A DNA stretch of 64,000 bases from Rhodoblastus sp963748385 (lineage in GTDB: Bacteria; Pseudomonadota; Alphaproteobacteria; Rhizobiales; Beijerinckiaceae), in assembly GCA_963748385.1 (NCBI GenBank), contig CAVVIQ010000009.1, positions 399,896 through 463,895 of the forward strand. Direction: 5' to 3'. This document shows positions 7,846-16,547 of the stretch, one piece after another (the first letter of the stretch is position 1; each line of letters starts with the position of its first letter). The notes below the pieces were generated by a model. The model searched no databases. It was not told the origin of the DNA and was given only the letters and a program-made list of their open reading frames with translations. A program made the position numbers and the translations under genes.

Positions 7846-8726
7846 GACTGCGCTCCAATCGCGATAGCGCCTTCATCGATTTGGTCGGCCGCGGCGTCCC
7901 GCGCCGACAGGAGCTTGATCGCGCGAATCGTCGCTTCGGCTATGGCGCGCCCTCGCTCGTCTATTCCGGTCCAGCAAGCGACGCGGCCGCGAGGATCGAT
8001 TTCCAGCAGTTTCACACCCGCGGGCGTGACGGTCGCGTCCCGTGCGACACCGCGAACGAAGCCGTCGAGCGGCGCGCGAACGGGGCTGCCGTCGTGGCGG
8101 CCGATCACGAAGCCCTTCGAAACCCACATGCCGATGTCGACAGGCGTCCGCCATATGCCCGGAACATCGGAATAGACAAAGCGTTTTCGGCCGACGCCGC
8201 CCAGCTTGCGCGAAATCCCGTCCGCTTCCTCGGTTGCTCCGGCCGCGACAACAGCGCCGGTCCGGGCGGGTCGAGTTTCGACGGCGATGTCGCAATTGAC
8301 CCCAACGACAAATTTGGGGCCGAGTCCGATCGTAACCCGCGCCAGTCGCCTGAGGTCGGGAGTGATATGGTGTTTCTGCATGCGCGCATCGACCAGCGCG
8401 TCGGCCGCGCGCAAGGCGATCAGATCGGTCAGCGACAACGCCGTGACGGCGACCTGTTCCCTGCTTGAAACGACCGCAGCAAGTTCCAGCAGGCTATCGG
8501 CGCGCGCGCCGACGAGCCCGCCGACTTCCACGTAATCGTCGAACAGGGCGTCGTGAAAGGCCATTCCACGCCGGATCACCGGCGGAAATGGATCGTGGCT
8601 CATGACGACGGCATATCCCGCCCGAGTGAGCGCGACAGCGACAGCCGAGGCGATCTCGTTCGTGCCCAGGACGACCGCGAGGAGTTGGCGTTGAAAGGAC
8701 CACAAGCGAGAACGGGCGTTTGACAT
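7842..8726 (-). CDS. YqeB-like (EF2563 family) molybdoenzyme maturation protein
   Basis: About 294 residues. The sequence resembles the YqeB/EF2563 family, described as an accessory protein of molybdenum hydroxylase systems: a dinucleotide-fold-like N-terminus (LLAVVLGTNEIASAVAVAL), the RPARTGAVVAAGATEEADG block and C-terminal GFVRG and LLEIDPRG motifs. The ATG at 8726 is preferred over an upstream TTG because GGGG lies at ribosome-site distance. It heads a transcript with DUF2478. No selenium genes are visible here, so the selenium-dependent label sometimes given to the family may not apply. Confidence 0.75.
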   Translation of the reverse strand: MSNARSRLWSFQRQLLAVVLGTNEIASAVAVALTRAGYAVVMSHDPFPPVIRRGMAFHDALFDDYVEVGGLVGARADSLLELAAVVSSREQVAVTALSLTDLIALRAADALVDARMQKHHITPDLRRLARVTIGLGPKFVVGVNCDIAVETRPARTGAVVAAGATEEADGISRKLGGVGRKRFVYSDVPGIWRTPVDIGMWVSKGFVIGRHDGSPVRAPLDGFVRGVARDATVTPAGVKLLEIDPRGRVACWTGIDERGRAIAEATIRAIKLLSARDAAADQIDEGAIAIGAQS

Positions 8727-8803
8727 TGGCGACCCCATTTGACGACGATCGTTATGCAAACAGCGAGCCAGTTGCGCTTAGTTTGAAAAATATTCGATTT
8801 CGC

Positions 8804-8822
8804 AATGTAGTCGTCTTACATT
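8804..8822. promoter_or_regulatory. 19-bp dyad upstream of the Mo-related operon
   Basis: AATGTA-N7-TACATT (8804-8809 / 8817-8822) sits in an AT-richer stretch about 80 bases upstream of the YqeB-like gene. It has the geometry of a dimeric regulator site; no known consensus is claimed. Confidence 0.4.
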
Positions 8823-9324
8823 TTGAGCTTTGCCATTCTCCTCAAGCCCGTGCAAATCGACGCGCCATTCCGCGTTCATGTCGGTAAAACGACGCCATTG
8901 TCGCAAACTGGCGTCGCCATCCTCGGCGTTGAAATTTTAACGCACCCACCGGATGGCTGCTTGGGAAGATCGCAGTCGCTCAAAGCAATGCCCGGATCGG
9001 CCGAATTGAGACGATTCCGAAATCCCGGTCGACCGACTATAAATTTCCGTTTATGGCGCAACCCTGCCGTCACGTCTCGGTCCGCTCTCCGTCCCGAACC
9101 AGACCATCGGCCTATGACCGCAAGCCGCCGGTAGCAGCCAATGCCCGTCGGCGCGTATCGGCGCCAAGGAGCCGGTCGCTGGCGACCGCGAACGACGCCT
9201 TGGCGCCGGAAGCCCCCATTCGTCTTCGCGCCTGACCGCCGCGAGGCGCCCAGATTCTTCTCTTTTTCGGCGGGTTCAGGTCGCGCAAATGCGGAATCTC
9301 GATTGCGGATTGGCGCTAAATAGT
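8823..9324. other. intergenic region without a supported gene
   Basis: About 500 bases separating the divergent Mo-related and oxidoreductase transcripts. Open frames are short, Arg/Pro-rich and unlike known proteins. Nothing further is recognised. Confidence 0.5.
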
Positions 9325-9351
9325 TTATCTAATAAACTGTTTATTGGATAA
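9325..9351. promoter_or_regulatory. 27-bp palindrome, probable MarR operator
   Basis: TTATCTAATAAAC (9325-9337) and GTTTATTGGATAA (9339-9351) are inverted copies with one mismatch around a single central base. The site lies 17 bases upstream of the oxidoreductase ATG, overlapping the expected promoter. A MarR-family gene ends the same operon, and MarR dimers bind AT-rich palindromes of this size, so autoregulation is inferred. Confidence 0.75.
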
Positions 9352-9368
9352 CCTGTATTGAGTGGCGC

Positions 9369-11631
9369 ATGGAATCGAACTGGGACGCAATCATCATCGG
9401 ATCTGGCATGGGCGGCCTGACCGCCGCTGGTCTGTTGGCCAAAGTCGCCAGGATGAGGGTCCTGGTGCTCGAAAAACACTCGGAACGCGGCGGGCAGACG
9501 CACGTCTTCCGGCGCGATGGGGCGCCCTGGGATGTTGGCCTGCATTATGTCGGCCATTTGCAGGAAGGAACGCTTGAGCGCAGGCTGCTCGACTTCCTGT
9601 CGGGCGGAGCCTTGCGCTGGAACCGGATGCCCGACGATTTCGAACGCTTCGTCTATCCCGGCCTGACCTTCGCCGTTCCTTCCGATCCGTCGCGCTACGA
9701 GGCCCGGCTGATCGAGCGATTCCCCGACGAGGCCGGCGCCATCCGTCGCTATTTTCGCGACCTGCGCTCCGTCGCCCGCTGGACGATCCTGGGCATCCAG
9801 CAGCAGATGGCGCCGGCGCCTCTGGCCTGTCTGATCGCCCAATACCGCCGCCTTGGCGCGGCCGAGGCCACGCAGACCACCGGCGCCTACCTCGCGCGCC
9901 ATTTTTCCTCGCCGCTGCTCAAATCCCTGCTCGCATCGCAATGGGGCGACTATGGCGTCCCGCCAAAGCAAAGCGCTTTCGCCATTCACGCCCTCGTCGC
10001 CGGCAGCTATTTTGACGGCGCATGGTTTCCGCAGGGCGGCGCCGGGCAGATCGCCCGCACCTTCGAGCAGGGAATCGAAACGAGCGCCGGCGCGATCAAG
10101 GTCTGCCAGGAGGTGATGCAGATTGTGACGAGCGGCGGACGCGCCATCGGCGTGAAGGCGATCGACCAAAGCGGCGCCGACCCGGTGGAAGTCGCTTATC
10201 ATGCGCCCGTCATCATCTCCAATGTCGGCGCGCAGCTCACCTACCAGCGCCTGCTCCCCGTCGATGGTGAAATCGGTCGGCGGACGGCGAAGGCGCGCGC
10301 CTTGCTAGACTCCCTGGTCGGGGGGTTGTCGGCCGTCAACCTGTACGTCCGCCTCAAGGAGCCCGTTTCCACTCTCGGCGTTCAGGGCGAGAACTACTGG
10401 ATCAACACCGAACTCGACCACGACGATGTGGAGGCGCATACGGCCATGGTCCTGGCGGGCGAACCGCGCCACGCCTATCTGTCGTTTCCGTCAGCCAAAT
10501 CCGGCGACGAGCGCTTCCACACCGCCGAGATCATCGCGATGGTTCAGGCCGACGCGTTCAAGGCCTGGCGCGGCACATCCAGCGGGAATCGCGGACGCGA
10601 CTACGCCGAACTCAAGGAGCGCATCGCGCAGGGCCTGCTGCGCCTTGCCGACACAGCCGTGCCAGGCTTTTCCGCGCTGGTGCGCTATAGCGAATTATCC
10701 ACGCCGCTGACCGTCGAGCATTTTACGTCGCGGCTGGACGGCTGTTTCTATGGGCTGCCGGCGACGCCGAAAAAATATCGATCGGCCGGGTTTTCCGCGC
10801 GGACGCCGATCGATGGCCTGTATCTCAGCGGCTCCGACGTCGCCAGCCTGGGCATTGTCGGCGCCATGATGGGCGGGGCGGCGGCGGCCAGTCAGGCGCT
10901 CGGCTCCGCCGGATTCCTGCGCATCATGGCGCAGGTGAACCGGCCCCCCGCGCCTTCGTCCGCGGCGGCGCGCCCGGCGCCGAAGAAGCGCGCCCGGCTG
11001 CTGACGAAGACGGCGCTGACGCCGTCGATCTGGCGCCTGGAATTCGAACTCGACGAGCCTGTGAACTTCGTTCCAGGGCAATATGTCAAGCTGCGCGTCG
11101 CCCCATTCGAATGGCGGGATTATTCGATCGCGGCGGCGGCGGGAAATCGTCGTTGTCTTGCTGGTGAGCAATCGCACCGGTGGCGACGGCTCCCATTACG
11201 CCGACACCGTGCAGACTGGCGCCGCGACCGAAATCGAGGCGCCGTTCGGCGCGTTTCGGTTATGGCGCAACGAGCGCAGAAAAGTGTTTGTCGCCACCGG
11301 GACCGGGCTCGCGCCCTTCCTGCCGATGTTCGAACAGATGGCGCGGCTCGGCGAGTTGCAGACGGCCGAATTGTACTTCGGCTGCCGCTCCCTGTCCGAG
11401 GACATCACCGCGGCTTTCGCCGGCCTGCCGCCGCGCGTCGTCCGCTGCGTGAGCCGCGAGGCGCCGCCGGCGGGCGGCTTCGCCGGACGTGTGACGAGCG
11501 CCCTGGCCGGGCTCGAATTCGATCCGGCGGCGACGGATTTCTATATTTGCGGCTCAGCGGCTATGGTGGCCGATTGCACGATGATTCTGGAGCGCGCTGG
11601 CGCGTCCCGGATCCTGACCGAGCCTTATTGA
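9369..11631 (+). CDS. CrtI/retinol-saturase-like FAD oxidoreductase fused to ferredoxin-reductase-like domain (frameshifted)
   Basis: The N-terminal ~520 residues are a phytoene desaturase / all-trans-retinol 13,14-reductase type flavoprotein: dinucleotide site IIGSGMGGLTAAGLLA (residues 9-24), GGQTHVF, and the C-terminal FAD motif GLYLSGSDVASLGIVGAMMGG. After a Pro/Ala linker comes an FNR-like module with the flavin motif FVPGQYVKLR...WRDYSIA and the NAD(P)-binding VFVATGTGLAPFLPMF and FYICGSAAMV. One surplus base near 11135-11150 moves the second domain into the next frame. The architecture suggests an enzyme that receives electrons from NAD(P)H through its own reductase domain; the substrate (isoprenoid, carotenoid or retinoid-like) is unknown. 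Confidence 0.82.
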
Positions 11632-11652
11632 GCGACCCGCCCGCGCCACGCG

Positions 11653-12150
11653 ATGAAGAAATCCTGGTTCACCCAGACCGAAGCCTTTTTGCTGCATGAA
11701 ATCGTCGCCCGTCTCGACCGGCTGGGGCGCAAGCGCGTGCTCGACGCAAGGGGCGTCAGCTATCCGGAATTTCTTGTTGCGATGGCGGTGCGCGAAATGA
11801 CGCGCCCGACGCATGGAGAAGTCGGCGACCTGCTGGATATGAGCAAGTCGCTGGTCAGTCAGCGGGTCGCCGGTCTGCTCGCCAAGGGGCTTGTCATGCA
11901 ACAGCGCGACGCGCAGAACCGCAGACAGGTGCGGCTCGAACTGACCGAAGCCGGCCAGGCCGCGCTCCAGGAAATCTATCTGGAACTGGCGAGCAGCGCC
12001 TCGAAAATATTCGACGCCCTCGGCTCCTCGCGCCCGCGGTTCCTGCAGTCGCTCCAACTTTTGCGAGACGCGCTCGCCGCCGAGGAGGAACGCGCCGACA
12101 TGGCGCAATCGCGCCCGGGCCACGCCCGCTATCGCTCGAGCGAGCAATAG
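11653..12150 (+). CDS. MarR family transcriptional regulator
   Basis: Encodes 165 residues with a MarR winged helix: HGEVGDLLDMSKSLVSQRVA is the recognition region and MQQRDAQNRRQVRLELT the wing. It begins 21 bases after the oxidoreductase stop on the same strand, so both are probably one transcript. The 27-bp palindrome at 9325-9351 upstream of that gene is its likely operator, giving a ligand-relieved autoregulated unit. The inducer is unknown. Confidence 0.88.
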   Translation: MKKSWFTQTEAFLLHEIVARLDRLGRKRVLDARGVSYPEFLVAMAVREMTRPTHGEVGDLLDMSKSLVSQRVAGLLAKGLVMQQRDAQNRRQVRLELTEAGQAALQEIYLELASSASKIFDALGSSRPRFLQSLQLLRDALAAEEERADMAQSRPGHARYRSSEQ

Positions 12151-12351
12151 GGTTCGCAAGCCGGGCGCAACGACGCGCGATTTGGCGGCTCGCCGCGAGA
12201 CGCTTCAGCACCCGCTTCCGTCGGTCCGGGAAATTCATGGCGAGGCGTCGTTCCGGCCGCCATCGGCCAATGCCGCCCATTCGAGCATTCACCGCCCCCG
12301 CCTGGAGCCATTTGCTGGCGGGAAGGCAGCGTCGGATTTCGACGGCCGGCC

Positions 12352-13257
12352 CTAACTTTCAGCGGCGGACTCCTGCGGTTCGGTGACGTTCAACTGGCGA
12401 TAGTCGATGCGCGGCACGCCGTTGTCGCGCGCGACAAGGATGTCGGCGAAGACCTCGTCGAATCTGATGTCGCGCCAGGCGTAGCTCTTGCGGACATTGA
12501 CATTCTGGCCCGAAACGTCGTCGAGCCCGACGAAGATCACCACGAAAAAGGCGTCCATCGCCTCCAGCTCCTCGGGCCCCTTGCCGAAGATCGGACTGTC
12601 TCCGTCCACGACATGAAACAGGGTCCAGGAAAAGGCGAAAATCGGATTGCGCGCCTGTTTCAGGGCAAGCTGGAGGAACCGGCGATAGCCGACGCCCTCG
12701 ACCGTGGCGTCGCTGTAGATCATCCAGATTTCGGCCCTCGCCTCATTGACCGAACTGCGGCGGGCGTTGACGAAACGCGCCGTCAGCGTCGGGAGGCCGT
12801 CGTGCCGGGCGAGCGTCATGCAATCGGCGAAGATGACCCGGGCGCGGGGCCGCGAAAAGCGCGCGAAAATCAGGCCGGTGAACACGGCAAGAGTCGACAT
12901 GCCGGTGAAGATTTCCAGCGTCGCGATCGAATGGCCGTAAATGTTCTGCGGATGCATGTCGCCATAGCCGACCGTCGCCAGGGTCTCGATCGAAAAGAAG
13001 AACAGATCGACCAGCGAGCCCGGCCGCGCGTTGGCGACGGCGTCGCCTCCGAGCCAGTACAGAAAGGCGAACAGCAGGTTCATGGTCAGGAAATAGAGCG
13101 CGTAGCCGGCGAAAAAGGCCGGCCAGGACACGCTCATGCTGTTGTGAAAGACGTCGGTCCAGAACGACTGGTCGAGGCCGCGGGTCAAAAACTCGCGGTC
13201 GCCGATGCGCACCAGTTGTTCGCGTTCGGTCCGGCGGCGGATCAAAGGTTTTCCCAC
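12352..13257 (-). CDS. inward-rectifier potassium channel, KirBac type
   Basis: Encodes 301 residues. An interfacial helix (SFWTDVFHNSMSVSWPAFF) precedes TM1, a pore helix with selectivity filter TVGYGD (residues 95-100), and TM2. The C-terminal ~160 residues are the immunoglobulin-like cytoplasmic domain of Kir channels (TLTARFVNARRSSVNEARAE). It forms tetrameric K+ channels in the inner membrane. The GTG start lies inside the preceding GST gene (16-base overlap), so translation is probably coupled. Confidence 0.9.
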   Translation of the reverse strand: MGKPLIRRRTEREQLVRIGDREFLTRGLDQSFWTDVFHNSMSVSWPAFFAGYALYFLTMNLLFAFLYWLGGDAVANARPGSLVDLFFFSIETLATVGYGDMHPQNIYGHSIATLEIFTGMSTLAVFTGLIFARFSRPRARVIFADCMTLARHDGLPTLTARFVNARRSSVNEARAEIWMIYSDATVEGVGYRRFLQLALKQARNPIFAFSWTLFHVVDGDSPIFGKGPEELEAMDAFFVVIFVGLDDVSGQNVNVRKSYAWRDIRFDEVFADILVARDNGVPRIDYRQLNVTEPQESAAES

Positions 13258-13883
13258 TTCTCTATGACCCAGCTCTCGGCTCGCGCGCCTTCACGCCATT
13301 GCCGGAACGCGGGCAAGGCCAGAACGCGGTCGCAATAGGCCCGCGCGGCGGGCTGGAGTTCGAGCGCATAAACGTCGAGGCGGGTGGCGACCGGCGCGAA
13401 AAAGGCGTCGGCGGCGCAGAAATCGCCGAACAGGAATTCGCCCTCGCTTTGCGAAAAGATCGTCTGGATGCGGGCGAGATCGGCCCGCGCCGCTTCTTCC
13501 AGCGGCAGCGGCGCGGCGCGACGGGCGCGGCGGAAATTGGTCGGGCAGGCTTGCCGCAAGCCCTGAAAGCCGGAATGCATTTCGGCGCAGAGCGAACGCG
13601 CGCGCGCCCGTTTTTTCCGGTCCCGCGGCCAGATGTTTTTTTCCGGAAAAGCTTCCGCCAGATATTCGACGATGGCGAGCGAATCCCACACCGCCAGATC
13701 GCCGTCGCGCAGCGCCGGAACCTTTCCGGTCGGCGTCTCGCGCAGCATCTTTTCGCGCGAGCCTTCGACATAGAGCGGGACGACCTCCTCCGAAAAGGGA
13801 ATGTCGAGCGCGCGCATCAGAAGCCAGGGCCGCAGCGACCAGGACGAATAGGCCTTGTTGCCGATGAAAAGTTTCAAGGTCAT
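13242..13883 (-). CDS. glutathione S-transferase
   Basis: Encodes 213 residues starting MTLKLFIGNKAYSSWSLRPW. The thioredoxin-like N-domain has the SSWS segment supplying the catalytic Ser and TPTGKVPALRDG with the cis-Pro, then WDSLAIVEYLAE for the glutathione gamma-glutamyl contact; the C-terminal helical domain follows. It conjugates or reduces electrophiles with glutathione in the cytosol. It overlaps the KirBac gene downstream by 16 bases and follows the rhodanese gene by 8 bases, so the three look like one operon. Confidence 0.9.
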   Translation of the reverse strand: MTLKLFIGNKAYSSWSLRPWLLMRALDIPFSEEVVPLYVEGSREKMLRETPTGKVPALRDGDLAVWDSLAIVEYLAEAFPEKNIWPRDRKKRARARSLCAEMHSGFQGLRQACPTNFRRARRAAPLPLEEAARADLARIQTIFSQSEGEFLFGDFCAADAFFAPVATRLDVYALELQPAARAYCDRVLALPAFRQWREGARAESWVIEKWENL

Positions 13884-13891
13884 GGCGTTTC

Positions 13892-14311
13892 TCAGAATCT
13901 CGGCGCCGCCGGATGGCGCGGCGGCTCACAAGGCGCTCCTGCCTTCTTCCAGGCGGAAAAGCCGCCCTCGATATGGGCGACCGGAGCAAGACCCATGCGC
14001 TGCGCCAGATGCGCGGCCAGCGCCGAGCGCCAACCGGCTGCGCAGAAGAACACGAACGTCTTGTCCTGCTGGAATTGCGGCTTGGCGTAGGGGCTCGCCG
14101 GATCGATCCAGAATTCGAGCATGCCGCGCGGGCAATGGAAGGCGCCGGTGATTCGGCCCTCGCGGTCGAGTTCGCGCGGGTCGCGCAGATCGACGAACAG
14201 CACGTCGTCGCGGCCGAGCAGTTCCTCCGCCTCGGCGATCTTCAGCGTCCGCACCGCCGCATTGGCCTCGGCCAGCATCTGCTGAATTCCATAGGTGATC
14301 CTGCTCGGCAT
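13892..14311 (-). CDS. rhodanese-like sulfurtransferase domain protein
   Basis: Encodes 139 residues. A single rhodanese domain has the motif FVDLRDPREL and the active-site loop CAAGWRS, whose Cys would carry the persulfide. HIEGGFSAWKKAG is the typical end of the fold. The ATG at 14311 is chosen because GGGAG precedes it at the right spacing. It is the first gene of the apparent rhodanese-GST-KirBac operon. The specific sulfur acceptor is unknown. Confidence 0.87.
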   Translation of the reverse strand: MPSRITYGIQQMLAEANAAVRTLKIAEAEELLGRDDVLFVDLRDPRELDREGRITGAFHCPRGMLEFWIDPASPYAKPQFQQDKTFVFFCAAGWRSALAAHLAQRMGLAPVAHIEGGFSAWKKAGAPCEPPRHPAAPRF

Positions 14312-14404
14312 CAAGCTGCTCCCTGATCCGGATTGGACCCCAGGGCGGGGGCTGCGTCAACACGCAAGGCTTGACCCGGCTCCGCCTTTCTCCGACAAGC
14401 TTTC

Positions 14405-14677
14405 ATGCTTGACGACGATCCGCTCGCCCAGACGATTCTCGCGCTCTGCGCCACTCTCGGCCCCGGCAAGTCGATCTGCCCGACCGACGCGGCCAAGGCT
14501 TTCGCCGGCGCGCGCGAGGAGGATGAACTTGCGTGGCGCGGCCACCTGCCGCAGGTGCGCGGCCGCGCCGTGGCGCTCGCCCGCGCTGGGCGGCTGGTGA
14601 TCTATCGCAAGGGCAAGCCGGCCGATCCCGACGATTTTCGCGGCGTCTACCGCATCGGCCTGCCACGCGGCGATTGA
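14405..14677 (+). CDS. DUF3253 family protein
   Basis: A 90-residue protein with the family hallmarks GKSICPTDAAKAF, WRGHLPQVRGRAVALARAG and YRKGKPADPDDFRGVYRI. The small fold resembles a winged helix. It is cytoplasmic, its function is unknown, and it is followed 23 bases later by the YdcF-like gene on the same strand. Confidence 0.82.
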   Translation: MLDDDPLAQTILALCATLGPGKSICPTDAAKAFAGAREEDELAWRGHLPQVRGRAVALARAGRLVIYRKGKPADPDDFRGVYRIGLPRGD

Positions 14678-14700
14678 AGGCCGCCGACAGGGAGCGCCAA

Positions 14701-15489
14701 ATGTTCTTCGTCGCCGCGAAAATTTTCTGGCTCCTCGCCTCGCCGCTCCATCTGCTGCTGATCCTGCTGCTGGCGGGGCTGATCTTGAGCCCCCTCTGGC
14801 GTCACGGCCGGGCTTTGGCGCTGGCGGCGGCCATCGCCCTGGCCTTGATCGTCTTCTCGCCGGCCAGCGCCTTGCTGATCCGCCCGCTGGAGGACCGCTT
14901 CCCCAGGAAATCCGAGATCATGCCGCCGCCCACGGGGATCATCGTCCTCGGCGGCGCCGTGGACGAGGGCGTCGCCCGCGCCCGGGACCAGGTCGCGCTC
15001 AACGACGCGGCCGAGCGCATGACCGAGGGCGCGGCGCTGGCGCGGCTCTATCCCGAGGCGCGGCTGGTCTTTTCCGGCGGCTCCTCCGCGCTGATCGACG
15101 ATACGGCCAAGGAGGCGGATGTCGCGCGCCGGCTCTGGCGCGAGCTTGGCGTTCCCGAAAGCCAGACGCTTTTCGAGGACCGCTCGCGCAACACCTATGA
15201 GAACGCCCTTTTCACCAAGGAGCTGATCGACCCGAAAAAAGGCGAGCGCTGGCTTCTGGTGACATCGGCCTTCCACATGCCGCGCGCCGTGGGAATTTTC
15301 CGGGCCCTGGGCATGGAGGTCGAGGCGTTCCCCGTCGACTATCGCACCTTTGGCGACGCCCGGGACTTCCGCCCGCCGGGAGACGGCGCCCGCGCCATCC
15401 TCAATTTCGAAACCGCGGCGCGGGAATGGACCGGTTTGCTGGTCTATCGCCTGGCCGGAAAGACAGGCGCCCTGTTCCCCGCGCCTTGA
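14701..15489 (+). CDS. YdcF family (DUF218) membrane protein
   Basis: Encodes 262 residues. Two N-terminal transmembrane segments (about residues 8-28 and 36-56) precede a DUF218 domain with GIIVLGGAVDEG, LVFSGGSS, EDRSRNTYENA and VTSAFHMPRA. Relatives such as SanA and ElyC act in envelope integrity or vancomycin resistance. The ATG at 14701 is preferred to an upstream in-frame start inside DUF3253. It ends 15 bases before the converging GH25 gene. Confidence 0.87.
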   Translation: MFFVAAKIFWLLASPLHLLLILLLAGLILSPLWRHGRALALAAAIALALIVFSPASALLIRPLEDRFPRKSEIMPPPTGIIVLGGAVDEGVARARDQVALNDAAERMTEGAALARLYPEARLVFSGGSSALIDDTAKEADVARRLWRELGVPESQTLFEDRSRNTYENALFTKELIDPKKGERWLLVTSAFHMPRAVGIFRALGMEVEAFPVDYRTFGDARDFRPPGDGARAILNFETAAREWTGLLVYRLAGKTGALFPAP

Positions 15490-15504
15490 GACGCCGGGCC
15501 TGCG

Positions 15505-16323
15505 TCATTTCGACGCCGACACCTTGCGCCCCACGCCATTGGATTGCAGGAAATTCTGCCAGTCCTGATCGTCGCCATAGAATGCGTTGCGATCGACCTT
15601 TGTCGGAATGCCGCGCACCCAGGCGTCGGATTGATATTGCCAGAACCGCCATTCGCGATCGCCATATTTCGCGGAAGGGCGCCGCTTGGTCGAGCGGATC
15701 CAGATCGGATAATCGGTCAACTCGCCGTCGATGATCGACTGGTAGAAATCGACCGTGGTGTAAACGATCGGCTTCTTGCCGTAATAGCGCTCCATCTCGG
15801 AGAGCATGGCGCGGATTTCGTGGAGCGTCGGCTCGCGTTCGAGACGGCGCCGGCAGGTCGGCAAATCCGGCGTCGCCTCGACGTCGAGCACCGGCGGCAG
15901 GGCGTCCGCCTCGGGCGGCACGTTCCTTTCGAACCAGGCCATGTTGTCCTGCCACGGCCGGCACCAATAGACGAAATGATAGGCGCCGTGCGGCAGGCCG
16001 GCAGCCTTGGCGCCCTGCCAGTTGCGGACGAATTTCGGGTCGATGCGGTCGCCGCCCTCGGTCGCCTTGATATAGGCGAATTTGACGCCGCCCTCATGCA
16101 CCGCGTCCCAATTGACGTTGCCCTGATATTTGGACACGTCGACGCCGTGAACGGTGAAATTCCGTGCGAGCTTGGTCGCCTCGGTCTCCTTGTACTGGCC
16201 GGGCTTGGCGCCGACCAGAGGCCGCTCCGCGAAAGCCGAGGGAGCCTCGGCGCAGGCGGCGAGCGCGAGCAACACGCCCGGAAGCGCGAGACGCGGCATG
16301 ATTTTCCAGCGGATATCATTCAT
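15505..16323 (-). CDS. GH25 family lysozyme, lipoprotein
   Basis: Encodes 272 residues. A lipobox-like LLALAACAE near residues 18-26 suggests a lipid-anchored cell-envelope protein. GH25 motifs follow: GVDVSKYQGNVNWDAV, AYIKATEG, GAYHFVYW and the catalytic strand PPVLDVEATP (Asp and Glu); WRFWQYQSDA closes the domain. The enzyme would cut the MurNAc-GlcNAc bond of peptidoglycan, in self remodelling or against other bacteria. It diverges from the polysaccharide deacetylase gene. Confidence 0.9.
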   Translation of the reverse strand: MNDIRWKIMPRLALPGVLLALAACAEAPSAFAERPLVGAKPGQYKETEATKLARNFTVHGVDVSKYQGNVNWDAVHEGGVKFAYIKATEGGDRIDPKFVRNWQGAKAAGLPHGAYHFVYWCRPWQDNMAWFERNVPPEADALPPVLDVEATPDLPTCRRRLEREPTLHEIRAMLSEMERYYGKKPIVYTTVDFYQSIIDGELTDYPIWIRSTKRRPSAKYGDREWRFWQYQSDAWVRGIPTKVDRNAFYGDDQDWQNFLQSNGVGRKVSASK

Positions 16324-16547
16324 GCGGGCAGATTACCTCGCTCGGGGTAATAAGTCCTTAATCTAAGTCACGCCAGTTCAACGCCTGAATTGAACCGCAA
16401 TTTTCGGTTTTTGCAAGAGCCATGGGGTCGGCGCCGTTCGAATCCTCGCCTTTTCCGGTGATTGCGCCGAAGGCGGACGCGCGGCGCCAGGACCGGAAGG
16501 TTGTTTTCGAGCGCGGCTGTCCGGCTTCGCCATGGGGTCGTTTTGCG

